64,000 nt of DNA from Joyebacterum sp964521425. Its GTDB lineage: Bacteria; Joyebacterota; Joyebacteria; Joyebacterales; Joyebacteraceae. The notes under the pieces were generated by a model that searched no databases, had not been told where the DNA came from, and saw only the letters and a program-made list of their open reading frames with translations. The stretch is taken from positions 102,246 through 166,245 of the forward strand of contig CAZFRO010000003.1 in assembly GCA_964521425.1 (NCBI GenBank), read 5' to 3'. The position numbers and the translations under genes were made by a program. Shown piece after piece: positions 24,838 to 32,215 of the stretch (position 1 is the stretch's first letter; each line of letters begins with the position of its first letter).

Positions 24838-26133
24838 GTGTTGCTCAAGGACAAGCTCCTGTCGAAGGAGGCGAGGCTCGGTGTGATCGGCCTCGGGTAT
24901 GTCGGTCTCCCGCTATCGATGGAGTTCGTGCGCGCAGGCTTCAAGGTGGTTGGCATAGACACGAACGAGGAGAAGGTGAACATCCTGATGTCAGGTGACT
25001 CCTACATCCCGGACGTACCCGGTGAGTGGGTGAAGGATGCGGTCGAGGGCGGTGCGTTCGTGGCGACGACGGATTTCTCGAAGCTCTCCGACGTGGACAC
25101 GGTAGACATCTGCGTTCCGACGCCTCTCAGGAAGACCAAGGACCCTGATATCTCGTACGTCAGTGCGGCCGTTGAAGAGATCGTTAAGTACCTGCATCCC
25201 GGCATGATGATAATCCTCGATAGCACGACCTATCCGGGAACCACGGACGAGGTGATTCTGCCGCGACTGGCGGAGACAGGTCTCGTTGTGGGGAAGGACT
25301 TCTATCTGGCGTTCTCGCCGGAGCGCGTGGATCCCGGAAACGAGGAGTGGACGACGAAGAACATCCCCAAGGTGGTAGGTGGGGTGACTCCTGCGTGCAC
25401 GGAGCACGCAACGCTCATCTACAAGCAGACGCTTGGTCCGGTTGTGCCCGTTTCATCCACGAAGGTTGCGGAGACGGTGAAACTCCTTGAGAACACGTTC
25501 CGAAGCGTCAACATCGGTCTTGTGAACGAAATGGCTCTCATGTGCGACCGGATGGGGATAGACGTGTGGGAGGTCATCGATGCCGCCGGCACGAAGCCGT
25601 TCGGATTCATGCCGTTCTATCCGGGCCCGGGGTTGGGTGGCCACTGCATCCCGATCGATCCGTTCTACCTTTCCTGGAAGGCCAAGGAGAGTGGATTCGA
25701 GGCACGGTTCATTGAGCTTGCCGGGATGGTGAACAGCAGCATGCCATTCTACGTTGTCGGCAAGGTGGTTGACTGCCTGAACGACCACAGCATGCCGGTG
25801 AAGGGCTCCAAGATCCTGGTTCTCGGTGTGGCGTACAAGAAGGACATCGATGATCTCAGAGAGTCTCCCGCTCTCGATGTCATCAAGCTCCTGAATGAGA
25901 AGGGCGCTGATCTGGCGTACTCCGATCCGTTCGTGCCGAGTTTCAAGGACGGTTCGTTGGAGTTTGCCAGTGTCGAACTGACTGCCGAGTCACTCGCCGG
26001 ATTCGACTGTGCGGTGATTGCGACAGCTCACAGCACGTTTGACTATGAGATGATCGTGGGGTCCGGGGTTCCTCTGGTGGATGCGCGCAATGCGCTCAAG
26101 GGAATCAAGGCGGATCACATCAGGCGGATATAG
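24838..26133 (+). CDS. UDP-N-acetyl sugar / UDP-glucose 6-dehydrogenase
   Basis: The 431-aa enzyme oxidises C6 of a UDP-sugar to the uronic acid in two NAD+-dependent steps. N-terminal Rossmann LGVIGLGYVGLPLSMEF, the central helix with ETVKLLENTFRSVNIGL, catalytic-Cys region GPGLGGHCIPIDPFYL, and the C-terminal UDP-binding VLGVAYKKDIDDLRESPA are all clear. The pattern is the WbpA/WecC/TviB branch (UDP-GlcNAc or UDP-ManNAc/GalNAc) rather than plain UDP-glucose dehydrogenase. GTG 24838 or TTG 24841 starts it after AGGAGG. The adjacent epimerase suggests a surface polysaccharide sugar such as a HexNAcA. Confidence 0.9.
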   Translation: MLLKDKLLSKEARLGVIGLGYVGLPLSMEFVRAGFKVVGIDTNEEKVNILMSGDSYIPDVPGEWVKDAVEGGAFVATTDFSKLSDVDTVDICVPTPLRKTKDPDISYVSAAVEEIVKYLHPGMMIILDSTTYPGTTDEVILPRLAETGLVVGKDFYLAFSPERVDPGNEEWTTKNIPKVVGGVTPACTEHATLIYKQTLGPVVPVSSTKVAETVKLLENTFRSVNIGLVNEMALMCDRMGIDVWEVIDAAGTKPFGFMPFYPGPGLGGHCIPIDPFYLSWKAKESGFEARFIELAGMVNSSMPFYVVGKVVDCLNDHSMPVKGSKILVLGVAYKKDIDDLRESPALDVIKLLNEKGADLAYSDPFVPSFKDGSLEFASVELTAESLAGFDCAVIATAHSTFDYEMIVGSGVPLVDARNALKGIKADHIRRI

Positions 26134-26158
26134 CCGCTCTGCAGGTCTGGAGAATGAT

Positions 26159-27103
26159 ATGTCGATAGCACTTGTGACTGGAGGAGCGGGCTTCATAGGG
26201 TCTCACCTCGTGGACCGGCTGCTCAAAGAGGGGCGTGATGTCCGGGTCGTGGACAATTTCTCGACCGGGCGGAGGGCCAACATAGCGCATCTGCTCGATA
26301 GCATCGATCTCAGGGAGATCGACATCAGAGATCTGGATGCGTTGCGTGACGCCGTCAAGGACGTTGATGTCGTGTTCCATGAAGCGGCGCTTGCGTCCGT
26401 TCCGAGGTCGGTCGATGATCCCGTGACCAGCAACGACGTGAACGTTGTCGGCACCCTGAACGTCCTCGTGGCGGCTCGGGACGCCGGCGTGCGCAGAGTC
26501 GTCTATGCCAGTTCCTCGTCCGTCTACGGTGAGGCGCCGGAGCTTCCCAAGTTAGAGACGATGCGACCATGTCCGATGTCCCCGTACGCCGTTGCCAAAC
26601 TGGCAGGGGAGCACTATTGCCTGAGCTTCGACGGTCTCTACGACATCGAGACGGTCTGCCTCAGGTACTTCAACGTATTCGGTCCCAGGCAGGATCCCGA
26701 TTCGCAGTATGCCGCAGCCGTGCCCATTTTTACGACCGCGCTCCTGAAGGGAGGCGCACCGACCATCTACGGAGATGGCGAGCAGTCACGTGACTTCACG
26801 CACATCTCAAGCGTAGTGGAGGCGAACATCCTTGCGGGCGACAGCGCAGGTGCGCCCGGAGGGGTCTTCAATGTGGCGATGGGCGATACGGTGACTGTAA
26901 ACGAGCTGTTCGCGGCGTTGTGCGATATCATCGGCTCGAGCGCGGAAGCGAAATACGCCGATGCCCGGTCCGGGGACGTCAAACACTCCTATGCCGACGT
27001 CGCCCGAGCGCGAGAGGTCCTTGAATACGAGCCTCTGCTCGGCTTCAGGGATGGGCTTCAGCTGACGGTAGACTGGTTCAGAGAGCACAGTGCTGACGCC
27101 TAG
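26159..27103 (+). CDS. NAD-dependent UDP-sugar 4-epimerase (WbpP/GalE-like)
   Basis: A 314-aa extended short-chain dehydrogenase. GGAGFIGSHLVDRLL binds NAD, ASSSSVYGE and YAVAKLAGEHY carry the catalytic Ser/Tyr/Lys, and RYFNVFGPRQDP is the substrate segment typical of UDP-GlcNAc 4-epimerases. It equilibrates UDP-GlcNAc(A) and UDP-GalNAc(A) or the glucose pair. ATG 26159 is preceded by TGGAGA; upstream open frame overlaps the dehydrogenase. With the gene before it, it forms a two-gene uronic-sugar module resembling TviB/TviC or WbpO/WbpP. Confidence 0.9.
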   Translation: MSIALVTGGAGFIGSHLVDRLLKEGRDVRVVDNFSTGRRANIAHLLDSIDLREIDIRDLDALRDAVKDVDVVFHEAALASVPRSVDDPVTSNDVNVVGTLNVLVAARDAGVRRVVYASSSSVYGEAPELPKLETMRPCPMSPYAVAKLAGEHYCLSFDGLYDIETVCLRYFNVFGPRQDPDSQYAAAVPIFTTALLKGGAPTIYGDGEQSRDFTHISSVVEANILAGDSAGAPGGVFNVAMGDTVTVNELFAALCDIIGSSAEAKYADARSGDVKHSYADVARAREVLEYEPLLGFRDGLQLTVDWFREHSADA

Positions 27104-27187
27104 CGTCTTTCCCAAGCTGGGTGTGTGGCAGTGCGACCCGCGGGTGAGGACGCCCTGGCGGGGCATCGTCGTTTCCGGAGGGCAAGC

Positions 27188-28579
27188 TTGAAGCGAGTCT
27201 GGATTCTGGATTCCAGCGAGTCCCAGGCGGAGGAGATCCTGCGTGGGCTGCCGTCCTTGCTGTATGATTCCACGGTGTGGACCGACACAGCCGCGATGCT
27301 CGCCGCCGCTCAAACGGAACCTCCCGATCTCATCGTTCTCGAACACGGAATCACTGACATGCCGGTTGTGGACGTTCTGCAGGCCATCAAGGGGCTCGGC
27401 AGACGCGTGTCCATCATCGTCGTCGCCGAACAGACGAGCAGTCTGGGAGCGATCGAGTCGATGCGCGAGGGAGCGTACGACTACCTTCCGCGAGAGACGC
27501 TGCCGGGTGCTCTTGAGGACGCGGGGCGTCGCGCGCTTTCGGATGACGGCGGGATGATACAGACCATAGGATCTCCGGGGCCCGGTGATGTTGCAGAATT
27601 GGGTGCCGTGGTCGGCAAGACGCCCGAGATGATCGAGATCCACAAGCTCATTGGTCAGGTTGCCGATACCGACGCTTGCGTGCTCGTCCAGGGTGAGCCG
27701 GGCACCGGCAAGGAACTCGTGGCCAGAGCCCTTCACTACAACAGCAGTCGCAGGGACTCTCCGTTTGTCGCCGTGAACTGCTCGGCGCTTGCACCGGAGT
27801 CTCTGGAGATAGACCTGTTCGGTCGAGGCGGGGAGGGGAAGAGCCGCGGGCCTAGCCGGATGGAAGTGGCCGATGGCGGCACGATCTTCATTGATGAGAT
27901 CGACGCGATGGGACTCGAGAACCAGGCGAGGCTTCTCACGGTTCTGGAGGACGGCTATTTCGAGCGGCCGCGTTCAAGGAAGAGAGTCAGCACTGACGTC
28001 AGGGTGATCGCAGCAGCCGGCGCCAGTCTCGTGGGTTGCATGAAGAGCGGAGGATTCCGTGTAGACCTGTTCTATCGTCTCAAAGTAGTCTCCGTGTTCA
28101 TGCCGCCACTCAGGGACAGGCGAGACGACATCCCGTGTCTGGCAGAGCACTTCCTGAATCGTGCCGAGGCCAAGATGCATCGCGACATAGATGGCATCTC
28201 TCCGGCGGCCATAGAGCTCCTGCAGCGCTACCCCTGGCCGGGCAATGTGCGCGAGCTTGAGCAGGTCGTTCAGAGCGCGGTGGCACTGAATCGGACCGGA
28301 GTCGTGATGCCCGAGGATTTCGAGACACTGCGTGACGGACAGGAGTCATGGTCCGGCATGCAGCTTGGGCAGGCATCGGGGCTTGAGAATGCAGTCAGAT
28401 ACGAACTCGAGAAGCGCCTTGCTCTCAAGGAAACCGATATCGACAGGGTCATAGTATCGGAGATGGAACGCGTGCTCGCGGAAGCGGCGCTCGAGGCCGT
28501 GGATGGGAATCAGGTCAAGGCCGCACGGCTGCTCGGTATCAGCAGGAACACGCTAAGGAAGCGGGTGAAAGAGGATTGA
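27188..28579 (+). CDS. NtrC-like AAA+ response regulator lacking GAFTGA and receiver Asp
   Basis: The 463-aa protein has receiver, AAA+ and Fis-type HTH domains. In the receiver (1-118) the phosphoacceptor position is Glu52 (DLIVLEHG). The AAA+ domain has Walker A GEPGTGKE (Lys175), Walker B GGTIFIDEID, and the NVRELEQVV segment. The sigma-54-contacting GAFTGA loop (about 212-222) is replaced by GRGGEGKSRGP. The C-terminal HTH reads NQVKAARLLGISRNTLRKR. By family knowledge the absence of GAFTGA argues against sigma-54 activation and for a TyrR-like or sigma-70-linked role; Glu at the phospho-site may mimic a constitutively active state. Start TTG 27188 lies five bases after GGAGGG. Confidence 0.88.
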   Translation: MKRVWILDSSESQAEEILRGLPSLLYDSTVWTDTAAMLAAAQTEPPDLIVLEHGITDMPVVDVLQAIKGLGRRVSIIVVAEQTSSLGAIESMREGAYDYLPRETLPGALEDAGRRALSDDGGMIQTIGSPGPGDVAELGAVVGKTPEMIEIHKLIGQVADTDACVLVQGEPGTGKELVARALHYNSSRRDSPFVAVNCSALAPESLEIDLFGRGGEGKSRGPSRMEVADGGTIFIDEIDAMGLENQARLLTVLEDGYFERPRSRKRVSTDVRVIAAAGASLVGCMKSGGFRVDLFYRLKVVSVFMPPLRDRRDDIPCLAEHFLNRAEAKMHRDIDGISPAAIELLQRYPWPGNVRELEQVVQSAVALNRTGVVMPEDFETLRDGQESWSGMQLGQASGLENAVRYELEKRLALKETDIDRVIVSEMERVLAEAALEAVDGNQVKAARLLGISRNTLRKRVKED

Positions 28580-29130
28580 GGCCACTTGACGGACGCGAGT
28601 CAGGACTCCGGCGTGCGTGTCGGCTCCAGGCGGCGGCCACGCCGGCCGTGGTTGCGCTGACCGCGCTTGTGCTGACCGGGTGCTCCCACTACGGCTTTTC
28701 CGCCTCAGTGAAGACGCACATCGCGAGCGTAGCCATCCCGGTTATGGAGAATGAGACGGTGGAATTCGCGGTCGGTCAGGACCTGACGGACGCGCTGATA
28801 GAGGTGTTTTCAGACGACAACAGCCTCAGGGTCATGGGTGAGGACGAGGCCGATTCGATTCTGCGCGGTACGGTCGTGCGGTATTCGCGTCCCGTTCTGT
28901 CCTACGATGCCGGCGGCAGCCCGCGTGAGTACAAGGTAAACGTTGTTGCGAGGCTATCGTATGAGGATCTTACGAACGGCGCCGTCGTGTGGGAAAGCGA
29001 GATCACGGGCTGGGCCGTCTACTCGGTCAGCGGTGAGGATGGAGAGCTGGCCACTGAGGAAGAGGCCCAGGAACGCGCCCTGGAGAAGCTGGCGGAGGAT
29101 GTTCTCTCGCGAACTGTGCAGGCTTGGTAG
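28576..29130 (+). CDS. LptE-like LPS-assembly lipoprotein
   Basis: A 184-aa lipoprotein: an N-terminal basic and hydrophobic stretch ends in lipobox VLTGC, with the lipidated Cys at about residue 36. The mature part (HYGFSASVKTHIASVAIPV, ENETVEFAVGQDLTDALIE) matches the LptE family that plugs LptD in the outer membrane for LPS delivery. TTG 28576 overlaps the regulator's stop; the long N-region leaves the exact start uncertain. Position just before holA is the classical lptE location and supports the call, implying an LPS-type outer membrane. Confidence 0.75.
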   Translation: MRPLDGRESGLRRACRLQAAATPAVVALTALVLTGCSHYGFSASVKTHIASVAIPVMENETVEFAVGQDLTDALIEVFSDDNSLRVMGEDEADSILRGTVVRYSRPVLSYDAGGSPREYKVNVVARLSYEDLTNGAVVWESEITGWAVYSVSGEDGELATEEEAQERALEKLAEDVLSRTVQAW

Positions 29131-29142
29131 AGGGAAAGCAAC

Positions 29143-30135
29143 GTGACGTTCTCTGCATTTGAGGAAGCTGTCGAGCGCCGGGAGATCGCCCCTGTCTACG
29201 TCTTCCACGGCGAGGAGTCGTACATCGCGCGGCTCGGAGTAGCCATCCTCAAACGAGCAGTGCTGGCGCCTGGTAGCGAACCGTTTGACTTTGCAAGCCT
29301 GATCGGACGTGAGACCACGGCTGAAGCGATCGTGGCGGCTTCCGGCACAGTGCCGATGTTGTCGGAGAGGCGCCTGACTGTCGTCTACGAGTTCGGCGAA
29401 CTCGCACAAGCACACCGCACGAAACTACTCGAGTACATGAAAGATCCCGTCGAATGCTCGTGCCTCGCGCTCATGACCTCCAAGCGACTGGGCAGCAAGA
29501 ACAAGTTCGAGCGCGAAGCACTCGGAAGTGCGGCCGTCGTGGAGTGCAACCGCCCCGACGGCGAAACGCTCGTAGCCCTGGTCGATCGCATGGCGTCCGA
29601 GCGAGATGTCTCTCTTACGCGGGACGCTCTGCTCGTTCTTCTGGACTGGACGGACGGGCGGCTCAGCAGGATAGGCAACGAACTCGACAAGCTGTCCTCG
29701 TATGCGGAAGGCAGACCGGCTGTAACCCTGGATGATGTGGAACAGGTCGTGGGGGCGAAAGCATCAAGTCTCAGGGACCTGGCTCTGTCGGTGGCTGAGC
29801 AGAGACAGGGGGACGCGCTCGCGCGGCTTGCCGAGCTGATCGAAGGCGGCATGGATGCGGCCCAGCTCATCTCACAGCTCTACGGCTGCTGGATGGGGCT
29901 CTGGATGGCTCGTATGCAGCCCGGACCCAGGCGAGGGGGAGGGTGGAGGCCGCACCACGCGCTTACGGGCGTACCGGACCTTCGTGAGAGGGCGCTCAAG
30001 AGAACGTCTCGTGAGTACGCGCGAGGGGTAGGTCTCTTCTACAGAGCCGATCTCGACATACGGAAGGGCATGCCACCTGAGCCCACGGTTGGTCTTCTGG
30101 TCTACGGACTCGCCGGAGACGCCGACCGTGCTTGA
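29143..30135 (+). CDS. holA: DNA polymerase III delta subunit
   Basis: A 330-aa clamp-loader subunit that opens the beta clamp. N-terminal VYVFHGEESYIARLGVAILK and ERRLTVVYEF, a degenerate AAA+ core without a P-loop (normal for HolA), and the collar domain with LSRIGNELDKLSSYA and SLRDLALSVAEQRQGDAL fit the family. GTG 29143 starts it after AGGGAA. It follows lptE by 12 bases and overlaps nth by eight. Confidence 0.88.
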   Translation: MTFSAFEEAVERREIAPVYVFHGEESYIARLGVAILKRAVLAPGSEPFDFASLIGRETTAEAIVAASGTVPMLSERRLTVVYEFGELAQAHRTKLLEYMKDPVECSCLALMTSKRLGSKNKFEREALGSAAVVECNRPDGETLVALVDRMASERDVSLTRDALLVLLDWTDGRLSRIGNELDKLSSYAEGRPAVTLDDVEQVVGAKASSLRDLALSVAEQRQGDALARLAELIEGGMDAAQLISQLYGCWMGLWMARMQPGPRRGGGWRPHHALTGVPDLRERALKRTSREYARGVGLFYRADLDIRKGMPPEPTVGLLVYGLAGDADRA

Positions 30136-30811
30136 CGGCGCTCGCGAACGACTGCTCCGAATCACGCTTCTTCTTGAAGGACGATACGGGGTTCCTGAGC
30201 ATGTTGGCCGAGGCGACCTGATAGGCGCGCTTGTGGCCACGATTCTCTCCCAGAACACATCCGACGTGAACTCAAAGAGAGCATACGCAGGATTGAGAGA
30301 GGGCTTCTCCTCGTGGGATGAAGTCGCCTGTGCCCACTCTGCGACGATTGAGGAGGCCATCAGGAGAGGAGGTCTGGCCCGCACGAAGTCCGTTCGCATC
30401 CGGCGCATTCTGAACGAGATCCTGGAATCGACCGGGAAGCTCGATCTGGAGTTTCTGCGGGACAGAGATAGTGACGAAGTGCTCTCCTACCTGGAACGGT
30501 TCCATGGGGTGGGGAAGAAGACTGCCGCGTGCGTCGTTCTCTTTGAACTCGGGAGAGATGTACTCCCGGTAGACACGCACGTTCACCGTGTCATCAGCCG
30601 GCTCGGGATCCTGAGCCCTGACGGCACGGCCGAAGCAGTCTACGCGGGTCTCAAAGCCGTGGCGCCCCGGGGCAAAGCGCTTTCCCTGCATGTGAACATG
30701 ATCAGGCTCGGTAGAGAGTTCTGCAGGCCGAGGGGGCCCGGGTGTGATCGTTGCCCGCTCGCACCTGAGTGTGACCACGCCGACAGGAATCGTCCGATCG
30801 AGCGCTCTTGA
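30128..30811 (+). CDS. nth: Endonuclease III (HhH-GPD DNA glycosylase/AP lyase)
   Basis: The 227-aa enzyme removes oxidised pyrimidines and nicks AP sites. The helix-hairpin-helix FHGVGKKTAACVV provides catalytic Lys131, and VDTHVHRV provides Asp149, 18 residues later as in E. coli Nth. A C-terminal 4Fe-4S loop is CRPRGPGCDRCPLAPEC with C-x6-C-x2-C-x5-C spacing. GTG 30128 overlaps the holA stop. A substitution of Gly-Pro-rich residues in the cluster loop is unremarkable. Family members vary in substrate preference, so the symbol is by homology. Confidence 0.9.
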   Translation: MLDGARERLLRITLLLEGRYGVPEHVGRGDLIGALVATILSQNTSDVNSKRAYAGLREGFSSWDEVACAHSATIEEAIRRGGLARTKSVRIRRILNEILESTGKLDLEFLRDRDSDEVLSYLERFHGVGKKTAACVVLFELGRDVLPVDTHVHRVISRLGILSPDGTAEAVYAGLKAVAPRGKALSLHVNMIRLGREFCRPRGPGCDRCPLAPECDHADRNRPIERS

Positions 30812-30874
30812 GAGCGGCACGGCCGTGAGGGCCTTGAGAGGCGACGAGGGCGCGGGAAGCCCCAGAGAAAGGGC

Positions 30875-30904
30875 TTGACGGAGCTCATTCCGCTGTGTTA
30901 TCAA
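30875..30904 (+). promoter_or_regulatory. Putative sigma-70 promoter of the FadL-like gene
   Basis: TTGACG (30875-30880) and TATCAA (30899-30904) are separated by 18 bases in the 193-base gap between nth and the outer-membrane gene. The match is 5/6 and 4/6. A start near 30911 would give a leader of about 95 bases ending in an AGGAGG SD. A ten-base palindrome (CACGGCCGTG) lies upstream of the promoter, within the same gap. Confidence 0.45.
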
Positions 30905-31004
30905 GGATGAAACTGTCTCTTTTGGTGCGCCCCCTGGTGCTCCTGCCGGATAGATACGGTCGGGTTCTGCAGTACGCCGCCCGACGCTCAGGAGGAAGAA
31001 ACAC

Positions 31005-32105
31005 ATGCGTCTGAACCACAGTGTGCTGACTTGGTCTCTTATAATGCTCATCATCAGTCCGATACTTGCGCTGGCGGGTGGCCTGTATGCGCCGGGCGTT
31101 GGCGTGAGAAGCAGTGCCATGGGTAGCGCGTTCGTCGGTCTGGCCGACGACTACAGCGCCGTTCACTGGAACCCTGCCGGGATCAGTCAGATCCGTGGGT
31201 TCCAGGTCACGGTCACCGGTCACGACGGCATCTCGTTGGCGTCGCGCGCCGAGGGAATGGTGGATTTCGACGGTCCTGAGATTGGCTGGCTGGCGCCTCT
31301 CGTAGTAGAAGCTACCTCCGAAGCCACGCAGTACCTCGCTCCGGGCCTGTACATGTATATGGATACCGGACCTCTCTCAGTTGTGGCCGACAAGTTCGGT
31401 ATCTGCGCGTACACACTCGCCGATTTCGGGACNNNNNNNNNNNNNNNNNNNNNNNNNNNNNNNNNNNNNNNNNNNNNNNNNNNNNNNNNNNNNNNNNNNN
31501 NNNNNNNNNNNNNNNNNNNNNNNNNNNNNNNNAGCCTTGATGGTGACATCGAGTTCTCGTCAGTGTTGGACACGCTGGCGCTCGGAAAGCACACAGAGGA
31601 GATGGAGTTCACGTTCCCGATGTGGGCAGGCGTCGGTCTGGCCTACCGCGGGTTCCTCTTTGACGGTCTCACGATGACCGCAGACGTGCACTGGACACAG
31701 TGGTCGAAGGTCTCGGAGTTCACGCGAGTGATGGCGGTGGATATTCCGGATGATCAGGATTTCCTCACGCCGCTGACGACGCTCAACTGGGACGACACGA
31801 TCGAGTTCCACCTCGGTTTTGAGACGCAATTATCGCGAGCGGCCGCTCTCAGATTTGGGTATGCGAGTATTCCCGAGACGGTCGCCGTGGAGGATTACTC
31901 CTTCATTCTGCCGCAGGGTGCACACAACGTAGTGTCATTCGGCTTCGGCTATCGTCAGGATCACTGGAGCGCTGATGTGACGCTGGCGTACATGATGGGC
32001 ACAGCGGTCACGAAACCGGCGACCGAAGCAACGGGTGATTCGTCACAGGGCAAGAACCTTCATGATGAGATGGTGCCGAGCCTCTCGTTCACCTATCTCT
32101 TCTAG
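31005..32105 (+). CDS. OMPP1/FadL-type outer-membrane protein, interrupted by an assembly gap
   Basis: The left part has a signal peptide (to ILALAGG) and the FadL-family plug motif GVRSSAMGSAFVGLADDYSA followed by VHWNPAG. The right part has alternating beta strands and ends in SLSFTYLF with the C-terminal aromatic residue expected of outer-membrane barrels. The family imports hydrophobic compounds. Between them lie 100 Ns (31433-31532), so the 366-residue length is nominal; usual length is 400-450 aa, suggesting that more than 100 bases are missing. The halves probably belong to one gene, but a mis-join cannot be excluded. ATG 31005 follows AGGAGG. Confidence 0.75.
   Translation: MRLNHSVLTWSLIMLIISPILALAGGLYAPGVGVRSSAMGSAFVGLADDYSAVHWNPAGISQIRGFQVTVTGHDGISLASRAEGMVDFDGPEIGWLAPLVVEATSEATQYLAPGLYMYMDTGPLSVVADKFGICAYTLADFGXXXXXXXXXXXXXXXXXXXXXXXXXXXXXXXXXXSLDGDIEFSSVLDTLALGKHTEEMEFTFPMWAGVGLAYRGFLFDGLTMTADVHWTQWSKVSEFTRVMAVDIPDDQDFLTPLTTLNWDDTIEFHLGFETQLSRAAALRFGYASIPETVAVEDYSFILPQGAHNVVSFGFGYRQDHWSADVTLAYMMGTAVTKPATEATGDSSQGKNLHDEMVPSLSFTYLF
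31433..31532. other. Assembly gap of 100 Ns
   Basis: Exactly 100 Ns, the conventional placeholder for a scaffold gap of unknown size. It falls inside the FadL-like gene. Orders and distances across it depend on scaffolding. Confidence 0.99.
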
Positions 32106-32129
32106 CAATACAGTTGAGCACCAGTGAGC

Positions 32130-32165
32130 GCACGGCCGACACCGAGACTAAGGTGCCGGCCGTGC
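32130..32165 (+). terminator. Strong hairpin between FadL-like gene and leuS
   Basis: GCACGGCCG/CGGCCGTGC (9 bp), one mismatch, then CACC/GGTG (4 bp) around loop GAGACTAA, 28 bases after the stop codon. The following TGTTAA is only weakly T-rich, so it is a terminator-like hairpin of moderate quality. Confidence 0.5.
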
Positions 32166-32215
32166 TGTTAAATGGGCCCGTTCGCGAGGCGCCCCATTGA
32201 GAGAGGTCGAGGCTT

